41,547 bases of DNA from Burkholderiaceae bacterium. GTDB lineage: Bacteria; Pseudomonadota; Gammaproteobacteria; Burkholderiales; Burkholderiaceae. The number at the start of each line of letters is the position of its first letter. The first letter of the stretch is position 1. Of the stretch, positions 7,706-16,582 are shown in pieces. The translations under genes were made by a program, and so were the position numbers. The notes under the pieces were generated by a model. The model had not been told where the DNA came from and did no database searches. It saw only the letters and a program-made list of their open reading frames with translations. The stretch spans positions 1 to 41,547 of the forward strand of contig CANGCM010000002.1 in the NCBI GenBank assembly GCA_947452535.1, read 5' to 3'.

Positions 7706-8890
7706 ATGCTTAAACTAGATAATCACCTCTCAGGACGTCATTTCTTACATATTCCCGGCCCAAGTCCAGTGCCATCGCGCATTCTGCGCGCAATCAGCTA
7801 TCAAACGATTGATCATCGCGGTCCTGAATTCGGGGCATTTGGCCTGAAAGTTTTAGGAGGGGTTAAAAAACTCTTTAAAACTGAGCAACCCGTGATTATT
7901 TACTCTGCTTCTGGAACGGGTTCTTGGGAAGGTGCTTTAGTTAATGTACTCAATCCTGGCGATAAGGTCCTGTTCTACGAGACTGGACACTTTGCAAACC
8001 TATGGCGAACCCTAGCCAAAAAGATTGGCATTGAGGTTGAGGTGGTTGGTAAGCCAGGTCAAGATACTTGGCGCTGGGGTGTAGACGCAGCGGTTATTGA
8101 AGAGCGTTTACGTAAAGATACTCAGCATGAAATTAAGGCAGTTTGCGTAGTGCATAACGAAACTTCCTCTGGCATTACGTCCAATATCCCTGGGGTTCGC
8201 AAGGCGATTGATAATGCAAAGCATCCCGCCTTATTGCTCGTAGATAGTGTATCTGGCATCGGTTCAGCGGACTATTGCCATGACGCTTGGGGTGTTGATG
8301 TCACGGTATCTGGATCGCAAAAAGGTTTGATGTTGCCTCCTGGTATTGGTTTTAACGCCATATCCCCAAAAGCAATTGAGGCTAGCAAGCGCAGCACGAT
8401 CCCAAAAGCCTACTTGGCTTGGGATGAAATCCTGGAATCCAATAAAACGGGTTATTGGCCGACTACTCCCAGTACGAATTTGATGTATGGCCTGCATGAA
8501 GCAATCGACATGATCCAAGCCGAGGGTTTGGATGCGATTTTTGCCCGCCATCAGCGTTTGGCAGAAGCCTGCCGTCGCGCAGTAGCTGCTTGGGGTCTTG
8601 AGAATGAATGTTTAGATCCAAACGCCTACTCTCCAGTCTTAACTGCCATTGTGGCTCCTGAGGGCATGGATGCGGATGCACTCCGTAAACATGCCTTGGA
8701 AAAGTTCAATCTTTCCCTGGGAACCGGCTTAGGAAAGGTAAAAGGCAAGGTTTTTCGCATTGGGCACCTTGGTGACTGCAATGAACTAAGCCTCATGGCC
8801 GCCTTAAGTGGAGTAGAGATGAGTTTGGCTGCGATGGGCTATAAAGCCAAGGCGAGTGGCGTGGTTGCGGCTCAAGACTACCTAAAGTAG
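7706..8890 (+). CDS. Serine-glyoxylate / alanine-glyoxylate type aminotransferase (class V)
   Basis: This PLP enzyme of fold type I, class V, has 394 residues, normal for serine-glyoxylate aminotransferase. It would transfer an amino group from serine or alanine to glyoxylate, giving glycine plus hydroxypyruvate or pyruvate. The N-terminus HIPGPSPVPSRILRA and the TIDHRGPEF block are the family's substrate-site signatures. SASGTGSWEGAL (about residue 71) is the phosphate-binding region, LLVDSVSGIGS (about 176) carries the PLP-nitrogen Asp, and GSQKGLMLPPG (about 203) carries the Schiff-base lysine. FRIGHLGD near residue 350 holds the carboxylate-binding Arg. It is divergent from the GntR-dehydrogenase pair across a 179-base control region and is followed by a glcG-like gene. 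Serine as donor is inferred from similarity to SgaA proteins. Confidence 0.9.
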   Translation: MLKLDNHLSGRHFLHIPGPSPVPSRILRAISYQTIDHRGPEFGAFGLKVLGGVKKLFKTEQPVIIYSASGTGSWEGALVNVLNPGDKVLFYETGHFANLWRTLAKKIGIEVEVVGKPGQDTWRWGVDAAVIEERLRKDTQHEIKAVCVVHNETSSGITSNIPGVRKAIDNAKHPALLLVDSVSGIGSADYCHDAWGVDVTVSGSQKGLMLPPGIGFNAISPKAIEASKRSTIPKAYLAWDEILESNKTGYWPTTPSTNLMYGLHEAIDMIQAEGLDAIFARHQRLAEACRRAVAAWGLENECLDPNAYSPVLTAIVAPEGMDADALRKHALEKFNLSLGTGLGKVKGKVFRIGHLGDCNELSLMAALSGVEMSLAAMGYKAKASGVVAAQDYLK

Positions 8891-8960
8891 GGCTCAGCCC
8901 CCAGACTCAACCTATAATTCACCATATATATCAATAGCATTAGAGACAGAGAGATGAATC

Positions 8961-9368
8961 ATGTTGGCTACTAAACCCTACTTAACCCAGGCTGATGTTC
9001 AAAAGATTTTGAACGCAGCGGATAAGCATGCCGCTGCAAATAATTGGGCAGTGACTATCGCCATTTGTGATGATGGTGGGCATATATTGGGTTTAACACG
9101 TCGTGATGGTTGTGCCCCTGTCTCCGCTTACATCGCTCAAGAAAAAGCGCGCACTGCTGCCATGGGCAAACGCGAGAGCCGTGTTTATGAAGAGATTATT
9201 AATAACGGACGCATCTCCTTTTTATCTGCCCCACATATTGCGGGCATGTTGGAGGGTGGCGTCAATATCGAGGTAAATGGGTTTACCATCGGCGCAGTCG
9301 GCGTTTCCGGCGTTAAATCGACTGAGGATGCCGAAACTGCTAAAGCCGGCATTGCAGCCATTCTGTAA
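8961..9368 (+). CDS. GlcG/HbpS family protein
   Basis: This small cytoplasmic protein of 135 residues belongs to the GlcG (HbpS/DUF336) family. Members occur in glycolate, propanediol and other small-acid operons; some bind haem or cofactors, but the biochemical role is unsettled. Family landmarks are ICDDGGHILGLTRRDG (about residues 33-48), SAYIAQEKARTAA (about 53-65), the GGVNIEVNG stretch and the closing GAVGVSGV. It lies 70 bases behind the aminotransferase. An AGAGACAGAGAG purine run provides the ribosome binding site before the ATG at 8961. Its presence is one reason to suspect that the neighbouring dehydrogenase acts on glycolate or a related 2-hydroxyacid. Confidence 0.88.
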   Translation: MLATKPYLTQADVQKILNAADKHAAANNWAVTIAICDDGGHILGLTRRDGCAPVSAYIAQEKARTAAMGKRESRVYEEIINNGRISFLSAPHIAGMLEGGVNIEVNGFTIGAVGVSGVKSTEDAETAKAGIAAIL

Positions 9369-9374
9369 GTTACT

Positions 9375-10799
9375 TTGATAAATACTGTTCCTGAAATAAA
9401 TTCCTCTACTAGCACTACTGACACTAGCGCCTCCCCAGCAATAATTACCTTTGCTGACTTTGGTTTAGACCCAAAGATTCAAAAAGCGGTATCTGAGCAG
9501 GGCTACAACACCCCGACTCCAATTCAAGCGCAGGCTATTCCGCACGTCTTGGCTGGAAGCGATTTGATGGGCGCGGCACAAACGGGTACTGGTAAGACAG
9601 CTGCCTTTGTTTTGCCAATTATTCAAAAGATTTTGCGTCACGCTAGCAGCAGTGCTTCACCTGCCCGTCACCCCATTCGCGCTTTAGTGTTAACGCCGAC
9701 ACGTGAGCTAGCGGTTCAAGTCGCTGAGAATGCCGCAAGTTATTCCAAACATACTGATTTACGTGCTGCCGTAGTTTATGGTGGCGTGGATATGAAAGAA
9801 CAGGTCGCCACATTGCGTAACGGCGTAGAGATTTTGATCGCTACGCCAGGTCGCTTGCTTGATCACATTGGTTCCAAAGTAGCCAATCTTTCTCAGGTAG
9901 AAATTCTGGTCTTAGATGAAGCTGATCGCATGCTGGACATGGGTTTTTTACCTGACCTGCAACGCATTATTGATTTGATTCCGGCGCAGCGACAAACATT
10001 ATTGTTCTCAGCAACGTTTTCACCAGAAATCAAAAAATTAGCGCAAAGTTATTTGCGTACACCGGTAACGGTAGAGGTTGCGCGACAAAACGCGGCGGCG
10101 GATACCGTAAAGCAAGTGGTGCATATGGTTGCCAGCGCTGACAAGCAGCGGGCGATTGTGCGAGTACTTGAGGCACGAACTCGTCAGGGCTTATCCCGTC
10201 AGTGCATTATCTTTACGAATAGCCGTTTGGGTTGCGCAAAACTCTCTCGAGCACTAGAGCGTGATGGCATTAAAGCGGGTGCAATTCATGGCGATAAGAG
10301 TCAGGGTGAACGCACTCTCACTTTGGATGCCTTTAAGTCTGGCGCGATTGAGGCATTAGTAGCTACCGACGTGGCTGCCCGTGGTTTAGATATTCCATCT
10401 ATGCCTTGCGTCATTAATCATGAGCTACCATTTAATGCCGAAGACTTTATTCACCGTATTGGTCGTACTGGTCGTGCGGGTAGTAAGGGTGATGCAATTG
10501 CATTGGTGGACGCTAGCGAGAAACGCTTACTGGACGATATTGAAAAATTGATGAAGCGTAAGCTGGATATTCAGCCATTGCCTGAGGGTAGTTCTATCCC
10601 TAGCTCTGCACCAAGTCGGACTTCATCGAGATCGGATGCGCCAGCAAAAATGTCAGATCCGTTTTTCTATAAACCTTATGAGCCGAGTGCTACAACCCAG
10701 CCTGCCTCACCTGCCACTAATTCTGAAGAGAAAAAAGTGGGCATCACTCCTGCTAGAGCGTCTATTGGTGCCTTGCTCGGCGGCTTCAAGAAAAAGTAA
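9375..10799 (+). CDS. rhlE: DEAD-box ATP-dependent RNA helicase, RhlE-like
   Basis: This cytoplasmic RNA helicase is involved in RNA remodelling such as ribosome assembly and mRNA turnover. All core motifs are present in its 474 residues: a Q-motif region (FADFGLDPKIQ...TPTPIQAQAI), Walker A AQTGTGKTA (about 69), PTRELAVQ, TPGRLLDH, DEAD (about 180), SAT, then helicase domain 2 with ATDVAARGLDIP and HRIGRTGRAG. A Ser/Pro/Thr-rich tail of about 80 residues ends in a lysine-rich KGFKKK-type tip, typical of RhlE. The start is unusual: no ATG or GTG precedes the Q-motif region, so TTG at 9375 is the likely start. It sits in the same frame as glcG and six bases after the glcG stop. Coupling to glcG translation is therefore plausible. 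The gene converges on gluQ with a 14-base overlap. Confidence 0.93.
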   Translation: MINTVPEINSSTSTTDTSASPAIITFADFGLDPKIQKAVSEQGYNTPTPIQAQAIPHVLAGSDLMGAAQTGTGKTAAFVLPIIQKILRHASSSASPARHPIRALVLTPTRELAVQVAENAASYSKHTDLRAAVVYGGVDMKEQVATLRNGVEILIATPGRLLDHIGSKVANLSQVEILVLDEADRMLDMGFLPDLQRIIDLIPAQRQTLLFSATFSPEIKKLAQSYLRTPVTVEVARQNAAADTVKQVVHMVASADKQRAIVRVLEARTRQGLSRQCIIFTNSRLGCAKLSRALERDGIKAGAIHGDKSQGERTLTLDAFKSGAIEALVATDVAARGLDIPSMPCVINHELPFNAEDFIHRIGRTGRAGSKGDAIALVDASEKRLLDDIEKLMKRKLDIQPLPEGSSIPSSAPSRTSSRSDAPAKMSDPFFYKPYEPSATTQPASPATNSEEKKVGITPARASIGALLGGFKKK

Positions 10800-11739
10800 T
10801 TCTTCTATTCCAAGCCTGAGTGGCAGCTAAGAGCCACTCAGCAATAGAAACACGATTGCCATCTGGTAAATCGCTTAACCCCAAATGTCTTGCTGCATTC
10901 CGCAGTGAATTTAAAGCCTGTTGTTCAGTTTCAGTATGAATGGCAGTAGCTAGAGTTTGCTTGCTGAGTTTTTCACCGTGTTCATCAAGCACTAGAGGTA
11001 GATGAAAGTAACTCGGTGTTGCATATCCCAAGACTCTTTGGAGATGGATTTGCCGCGCCGTGTTGCTGAGTAAATCTTCGCCACGCACAATGTGGGTAAT
11101 CTTCTGCTCAGCATCATCCACCACTACAGCAAGTTGGTAGGTAAATAAATCATCCCGACGACGCAGAACAAAATCCCCCACGTCTCGATTGAGGTCTTGA
11201 CGCTGCTTGCCTAAAGCAAGGTCCTCAAATTCAATCGTGAGGTTTGGTGGGAGGGCGAGTCTCAAGGCTACTTCATCCAAGAGCTCACTTCCCCCTTTGT
11301 ATGGAATTATTTCATGGGGTCGGCAGGTGCCTGGGTAGATTATTTCTTGATTACGGGGGGTAATCACCCCCTGTGCCTCTAGGGCGCTTGCAATAGTTTG
11401 TCGGGAGCAGGTACAGGTATAGAGGACTTTTAGTTCATTCAAGCGGTCTAGAGCCCTTTTGTAGCGCTCCTGATGCTCAGATTGCCAAATAGGCTCTTCG
11501 TCCCAAGAGAGGCCGCAGGCCAGCAATTGGCGCATGATTTCTTGATCAGCCCCAGGGATACAGCGTGGGGTGTCTACATCCTCAATTCTGAGGAGCCATT
11601 GACCGTGATTTTGACGGGCATCCAACCAGCTTCCTAAGGCGGCAACCAGCGATCCCGCATGAAGCGGGCCAGTGGGCGAGGGGGCAAATCGCCCGCGATA
11701 GCCGTCGGATGGGGATGAGGGGTTTTTCAGGTTCGGCAC
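10786..11739 (-). CDS. gluQ: Glutamyl-Q tRNA(Asp) synthetase GluQ
   Basis: GluQ (YadB) is a truncated GluRS catalytic core that attaches glutamate to the queuosine base of tRNA-Asp. The protein is 317 residues and lacks an anticodon-binding domain, as expected. RGRFAPSPTGPLHAGSL (about residue 15) is the class I HIGH-type motif. CTCSR near residue 109 and the Cys in YPGTCRP (about 137) form the zinc site, and KLSKQT near residue 258 is the KMSKS-type motif. The start is GTG at 11739, since no ATG is available upstream of the HIGH region. Together with queG, it covers two steps of queuosine-related tRNA modification in one window. It is divergent from dnaE with only 15 bases between start codons, so the promoters of the two genes must overlap each other's coding sequence. 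Confidence 0.95.
   Translation of the reverse strand: MPNLKNPSSPSDGYRGRFAPSPTGPLHAGSLVAALGSWLDARQNHGQWLLRIEDVDTPRCIPGADQEIMRQLLACGLSWDEEPIWQSEHQERYKRALDRLNELKVLYTCTCSRQTIASALEAQGVITPRNQEIIYPGTCRPHEIIPYKGGSELLDEVALRLALPPNLTIEFEDLALGKQRQDLNRDVGDFVLRRRDDLFTYQLAVVVDDAEQKITHIVRGEDLLSNTARQIHLQRVLGYATPSYFHLPLVLDEHGEKLSKQTLATAIHTETEQQALNSLRNAARHLGLSDLPDGNRVSIAEWLLAATQAWNRRITFS
10816..10841. terminator. 9-bp perfect hairpin at the rhlE / gluQ convergent junction
   Basis: CTGAGTGGC (10816-10824) and GCCACTCAG (10833-10841) form a perfect 9-bp stem with an 8-base loop. It begins 17 bases after the rhlE stop and lies inside the 3' coding end of gluQ. The plus strand has no U-run after the stem. A role in ending or protecting the rhlE message is inferred. 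Confidence 0.45.
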
Positions 11740-11754
11740 AGCTAAAATGATCTC

Positions 11755-14700
11755 ATGGCTTCACCCCGTTTTGTTCATCTACGCGTCCATTCCGAGTTTT
11801 CAATTACGGATGGCGTCGTTCGTATTGACGATGCGGTTGCCGCAGCTGAAAAAGATGGCATGGGGGCTTTGGCACTTACCGACTTAAGTAACTTGTTTGG
11901 GTTGGTGCGTTTTTATTCTGCTGCACGCTCGGGCGGAATTAAGCCCATTGCTGGAGCAGACGTTTGGATCAGCAATCCTCAGGATCCAGATCAGCCCTAT
12001 CGTTTATTGCTTCTAGTTCAAAATCACTCTGGCTACCTTAATCTCTGTCAGTTATTGAGCAAAGCTTCACTAGAGAATCAGTCGCGTGGTCGTGCTGAAA
12101 TCGATCTCAAGTGGTTTAGTGAGCCAGCCTCTAAAGCGGAAGATAAAGCTGTCAAAAGAACACTGACCTATGGCTTGATCGCACTCTCTGGCGGACGCTG
12201 GGGGGATATTGGAGTTGCGCTTTTAGCTGGCCAAGAAGAGCAAGCTAAAGACGCTGCCAAGCAGTGGATCAGATTATTTCCAAACACCTTTTACATTGAG
12301 GTGCAGCGTGGCGGCCACCCGCAAGATGAACAGCAGTTGCAATTAGCCTGTCATCTGGCTAGCGAAATGGATTTGCCGATCGTCGCTACTCATCCCGTAC
12401 AGTTTATGCAAAGAAGTGATTTCACGGCCCATGAAGCAAGGGTCTGTATCGCCGAGGGTGAGCTCTTAGGCAATCCTCGTCGGACTAAAAAATTCAATGA
12501 AGAGCAGTATTTCCTCTCTCAAGAAGAGATGGAAAAGCGCTTCGCTGATTTACCAGTTGCCCTAGCCAATTCAGTGGAGATTGCTAAACGATGCAATCTC
12601 TCTCTTACCTTAGGTCAGCCGCGTTTGCCAGATTTCCCGACACCGCCGGGAATTACGCTAGACGATTATTTATTGCAGCAGTCAGAGATTGGTTTGAAGC
12701 GCCACATGGAGCGCAATTTCCCTGATCCAGAAGTGCGCACTAAAGAAGAGGCGCGTTATCGTGAACGTCTCATCTTTGAGGTGAAGACAATTTCTCAGAT
12801 GGGTTTCCCGGGCTACTTCCTGATTGTTGCGGACTTCATTAATTGGGCTAAAAACAATGGCGTACCTGTGGGCCCGGGCCGTGGATCTGGCGCGGGATCC
12901 TTAGTGGCTTATTCATTGGGGATTACCGATCTGGATCCTCTGCGTTACAACTTACTTTTCGAACGCTTCTTAAATCCGGAGCGGGTATCGATGCCGGACT
13001 TTGATATTGACTTCTGCCAACATGGGCGCGATCGCGTGATTCAGTATGTAAAAGATAAGTACGGTAAAGATGCGGTTAGTCAGATTGCTACTTTCGGAAC
13101 GATGGCTGCAAGAGCGGCGATTCGTGACGTTGGTCGTGTGCTTGAGCAGGGCTATAACTTCGTTGACGGTATCGCTAAATTGATTCCGAATAAGCCAGGT
13201 CAATATATGACCATTGAAATGGCTAAGAAGGAAGAAAAGCAGTTGGGCGAGCGCGAAAAGAATGAAGATGAAGTGCGCCAGCTTTTATCTTTAGCTCAGC
13301 AGTTAGAAGGCATGACTCGTAACGTGGGTATGCACGCAGGCGGCGTATTGATTGCCCCTGGCCGCTTAACGGATTTTTGTCCGCTCTATACGCAAGAAGC
13401 AAAAGATTCTAAAGATCAGGAGAGCGGCTCAGTCATTAGTCAGTTTGATAAAGATGACGTAGAGGCAATCGGCCTAGTCAAGTTCGACTTCTTAGGCTTG
13501 ACGACGCTCACTATTTTGGCCGCTGCTGAGAAATGGATTAAGACACTGCATGTCGATCGCAAGGATTGGAATATTGGTGAAATCCCACTCGATGATGAAA
13601 AAGCTTTTGAAGTTTTAAAGAACGCGAATACCGTTGCCGTTTTCCAGCTGGAGAGTCGTGGCATGCAAGGCATGCTTCGTGAGGCGAAGCCTGACCGCTT
13701 TGAAGATATTATTGCGCTCGTTGCGCTATACCGTCCAGGCCCAATGGACTTGATCCCCGATTTTATTGAGCGTAAGCATGGTCGCCAAAAAGTAGAGTAC
13801 CCAGATCCGCGGATTGAGCCTGTTCTACAAGAAACCTACGGCATCATGGTGTATCAAGAGCAGGTGATGCAGATGGCACAGATGATCGGCGGCTATTCAT
13901 TAGGTGGTGCCGATATGTTGCGCCGTGCAATGGGTAAGAAAAAACCAGAAGAGATGGCGCAGCATCGCAAGATTTTTAGTGACGGTGCTAAAGCGGGTGG
14001 TATTACTGAAGGCAAAGCCAATGAGATTTATGATCTGATGGAGCGTTTTGCGGGTTATGGATTTAATAAATCCCATGCTGCCGCATATGCACTATTGGCA
14101 TATCAAACTGCCTGGTTAAAAGCGTACTACCCTGCTGAATTTATGGCGGCCAACTTATCGCTCGCAATGGATGACACCGATAAGGTGAAGATTTTGTATG
14201 ACGATTGTTTGGCCAATCAGATTCGGGTGTTTTCACCTGATATCAATACCGGTGTTTATGTGTTTACGCCATTACGTGCTCCAGATGCCGCTCCAGATTC
14301 TCCCATTAGCCACATTCGTTATGGTTTGGGCGCTGTCAGGGGTACAGGCGAAGCAGCCATTGAAGTGATTGTGAAAGCGCGCGAGGCTGGTGGCCCATTT
14401 AAGGACTTATTTGATTTCTGCGCGCGGGTTGATCGCAGGCAAGTGAATCGTCGCGCGATTGAGGCTTTGATGCGTGCCGGTGCCTTCGATAGTTTGTATA
14501 AAGACTCTGTTCCTGCTGGCGGAAATCTCTACGACATTCGCTCTACTTTGTTGGCCTCGCTTGCGCGTGCAATCGAAGCGGCCGAACAAGCTGAAGCCTC
14601 GATCAATCAGGTGAGCTTGTTTGAGGCAGTAGGGGAGGAAGATCGCCACTTGCCAGAGTTAGTGCGTGAACCAGTGTGGTCTGAAAAGAAGCGTCTGCAG

Positions 14701-15381
14701 GATGAAAAAAATGCCTTAGGTCTTTGTTTGACCGGCCATATGTTTGATGCCTACCGTGACGAGGCAGCACACTTCATTCGTCAACCGCTAGCAAAGGTGG
14801 TTGAAGGTAAAGATCAGCTCATCGCCGGCATTATCACGTCAGCTCGGATGCTGACGGGTCAGCGTGGCCGCATGATGATTGCCACTATTGATGATGGCTC
14901 TGCGGCAATTGAGGTAACCCTCTATAGTGAAATTTACGAACCAAATCGCTCTTGGCTTAAAGAAGATGAGTTACTTGTGGCTAAGGTCAATGTCACTCCG
15001 GATAAGTTTTCTGGCGGCATGCGCATTGTGTCTGAGGCGGTGATGGATATCACTGGCGCAAGAATGCGTTTTGCGCGCAATCTCCACCTCAATATTGATT
15101 CAGCAATCGACCTCAAGTCCTTACGCAGTCAAATTAGTCCTTATCTGATGACTAATCGCGTGCGAGATCCAAAGTTGGGGCCTGCAGCAGCAACGATGCC
15201 AGGTAGCAATGAAGGCATGAGGGGGTTAATGCTGACTGCTGCTGTAACCACTAGTGGTGGCGCTTGTTTAATGCAATTCCCGGAAGAGCTACGCATTTAT
15301 CCTGATGATGCTTGCCTGCATAGCCTAAATCAAATCTTGACAGCTAGGCAATCCAACACTGTTCAGGTTCAGTACCAATAA
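11755..15381 (+). CDS. dnaE: DNA polymerase III alpha subunit DnaE
   Basis: This is the catalytic subunit of the replicative polymerase. It has 1208 residues, slightly longer than the E. coli protein (1160). The N-terminal PHP domain starts at VHLRVHSEFSITDG. The polymerase palm contains PDFDIDFCQHGRD (about residue 411), where the two catalytic Asp residues sit; the third is expected in the VKFDFLGL region (about 577). The thumb/fingers include the VAVFQLESRGM and ALYRPGPMDLIPDFIERKHG blocks. A helix-hairpin-helix region near residues 860-910, an OB-fold (about 1010-1090) and a tau-binding C-terminus follow. It belongs to the DnaE1 class because of its full length and lack of exonuclease insertion. 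ATG at 11755 is 15 bases from the divergent gluQ start. Confidence 0.98.
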   Translation: MASPRFVHLRVHSEFSITDGVVRIDDAVAAAEKDGMGALALTDLSNLFGLVRFYSAARSGGIKPIAGADVWISNPQDPDQPYRLLLLVQNHSGYLNLCQLLSKASLENQSRGRAEIDLKWFSEPASKAEDKAVKRTLTYGLIALSGGRWGDIGVALLAGQEEQAKDAAKQWIRLFPNTFYIEVQRGGHPQDEQQLQLACHLASEMDLPIVATHPVQFMQRSDFTAHEARVCIAEGELLGNPRRTKKFNEEQYFLSQEEMEKRFADLPVALANSVEIAKRCNLSLTLGQPRLPDFPTPPGITLDDYLLQQSEIGLKRHMERNFPDPEVRTKEEARYRERLIFEVKTISQMGFPGYFLIVADFINWAKNNGVPVGPGRGSGAGSLVAYSLGITDLDPLRYNLLFERFLNPERVSMPDFDIDFCQHGRDRVIQYVKDKYGKDAVSQIATFGTMAARAAIRDVGRVLEQGYNFVDGIAKLIPNKPGQYMTIEMAKKEEKQLGEREKNEDEVRQLLSLAQQLEGMTRNVGMHAGGVLIAPGRLTDFCPLYTQEAKDSKDQESGSVISQFDKDDVEAIGLVKFDFLGLTTLTILAAAEKWIKTLHVDRKDWNIGEIPLDDEKAFEVLKNANTVAVFQLESRGMQGMLREAKPDRFEDIIALVALYRPGPMDLIPDFIERKHGRQKVEYPDPRIEPVLQETYGIMVYQEQVMQMAQMIGGYSLGGADMLRRAMGKKKPEEMAQHRKIFSDGAKAGGITEGKANEIYDLMERFAGYGFNKSHAAAYALLAYQTAWLKAYYPAEFMAANLSLAMDDTDKVKILYDDCLANQIRVFSPDINTGVYVFTPLRAPDAAPDSPISHIRYGLGAVRGTGEAAIEVIVKAREAGGPFKDLFDFCARVDRRQVNRRAIEALMRAGAFDSLYKDSVPAGGNLYDIRSTLLASLARAIEAAEQAEASINQVSLFEAVGEEDRHLPELVREPVWSEKKRLQDEKNALGLCLTGHMFDAYRDEAAHFIRQPLAKVVEGKDQLIAGIITSARMLTGQRGRMMIATIDDGSAAIEVTLYSEIYEPNRSWLKEDELLVAKVNVTPDKFSGGMRIVSEAVMDITGARMRFARNLHLNIDSAIDLKSLRSQISPYLMTNRVRDPKLGPAAATMPGSNEGMRGLMLTAAVTTSGGACLMQFPEELRIYPDDACLHSLNQILTARQSNTVQVQYQ

Positions 15382-15386
15382 ACCTG
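15364..15386. terminator. Weak hairpin at the dnaE / glycosyltransferase convergent junction
   Basis: CAGGTT (15364-15369) pairs with AACCTG (15381-15386) across an 11-base loop, spanning the dnaE stop. A T-rich stretch (15401-15410) follows 14 bases later on the plus strand, too far from the stem for a classic intrinsic terminator. This is weak evidence. Confidence 0.25.
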
Positions 15387-15401
15387 CTTGCAAGTTGACC
15401 T

Positions 15402-16559
15402 TTATTTTTTGATGGCACTTTGCAGCGCTTCAATTACTTGTATAGGGTCTAGTTGGTCCAAGCATTCGCTACGACTGCTTGCGTGATCCTCACAGCCGGC
15501 TTTACGACAGGGGACGCATTCACCAGGGCCTTGCAGGATCGTGACATTCCCTACGGTTTGCGAACGCGCTCTGAGTTGATAGGGCTGCGCGCCAATAAAG
15601 CCGTTAGGCCATGGCCCAAAGTTGCTGGGTGGTGTCGGACCAAATAAAGCAATCGTTGGGGTGTTACATGCAGCAGCTAGGTGGGTAATTGAGGTATCTA
15701 CCCCGACATAGGCTAGTGCCCCCCGAATGAGAGTCCCCGCTTGTGGAATCGTGAGAAGTCCAGCGGTATCAATAACCTTCTGCCGTGTGCTGTCATCGAG
15801 CAAAGAGAGGATGTCGTGATTGAGTTGAAGATCTTGTTTTGCTGGAGATGCACTCAGCACTACTTGATAGCCTTGTCTCACAATCCAAGTGAGTAATGTT
15901 TGCCAATAAGTGAGAGGCCAACGCTTATATGCCGTTAAAGGTCCGGGATGCACCACTACATAAGACGATTGCAGTTGGCTGGCGATACTAGGAGCGATCG
16001 GATCACCAGCGGGAGCAGTTACAGCAATTGGTTTATCAAATAAATCCTGTGGCCGTCGATAAAACATCTCGAGCAGACGCAGTTTTTCAGTAATGACGTG
16101 TTGCGCAAAATAATCTACATCCACTGTGTACAAGCTAATCGCTTTTTTCCAAGCATTCTGCCGATCGCTTTTACTTGTCTTCGGTTTATCTTGCTTTGTA
16201 TTTCCTTGGGGGTGTCCACCTAATACACCGACTCTTTGGCGGGCTGCAACTAAACCATAAAGGTAGGCGCGATCACTCGGTTGTGTGACTACTGCTAAAT
16301 CGTAGCGCTGAAACAGTTTAAAAAATAAGGAAAGATATTCTTTGATTTTGGGGCGATCCGAAGTTTCAATGGTGTGCGTAATATCTGGATTACCTTTGAG
16401 CATATCAAGCTTGCCGCGATAACCTAGAAAATGAAATTCGGCATCTGGCCATAGTTCGCGCGCCTTTAAAATGAGCGGCGTCGTTACCAAGACATCACCT
16501 ATTTGGCGAGTGGCAATAAACAAAACTTTTTTAGGCTGTAGTGCTGAGAACGCAGTCAT
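15402..16559 (-). CDS. Glycosyltransferase family 9, heptosyltransferase-like
   Basis: This is an inner-membrane-associated sugar transferase of the ADP-heptose:LPS heptosyltransferase family (GT9), for lipopolysaccharide core assembly. The 385-residue form begins at the ATG at 16559; an 18-base upstream TTG at 16577 is possible, but no clear ribosome binding site decides it. The N-domain starts with KKVLFIATRQIGDVLVTTPL, the usual Rossmann entry with the acceptor-site Asp. The C-domain has VVHPGPLTAYKRWPL (about residue 205) and the donor-site block VGVDTSITHLAAACNTP followed by ALFGPT (about 290). A cysteine-rich tail with ECVPCRKAGCEDH resembles WaaF/WaaQ-type enzymes. It follows two family-2 glycosyltransferases, six bases or so after the first candidate start. 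The exact position of the sugar in the core is unknown. Confidence 0.88.
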   Translation of the reverse strand: MTAFSALQPKKVLFIATRQIGDVLVTTPLILKARELWPDAEFHFLGYRGKLDMLKGNPDITHTIETSDRPKIKEYLSLFFKLFQRYDLAVVTQPSDRAYLYGLVAARQRVGVLGGHPQGNTKQDKPKTSKSDRQNAWKKAISLYTVDVDYFAQHVITEKLRLLEMFYRRPQDLFDKPIAVTAPAGDPIAPSIASQLQSSYVVVHPGPLTAYKRWPLTYWQTLLTWIVRQGYQVVLSASPAKQDLQLNHDILSLLDDSTRQKVIDTAGLLTIPQAGTLIRGALAYVGVDTSITHLAAACNTPTIALFGPTPPSNFGPWPNGFIGAQPYQLRARSQTVGNVTILQGPGECVPCRKAGCEDHASSRSECLDQLDPIQVIEALQSAIKK

Positions 16560-16582
16560 GGAGCTAATGTAACCCAATCTGC

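Noticed and set aside
16560..16577. TTG start at 16577 for the GT9 gene
   Set aside because: The ATG at 16559 is sufficient and lies before the conserved Rossmann motif. The evidence is slim either way.
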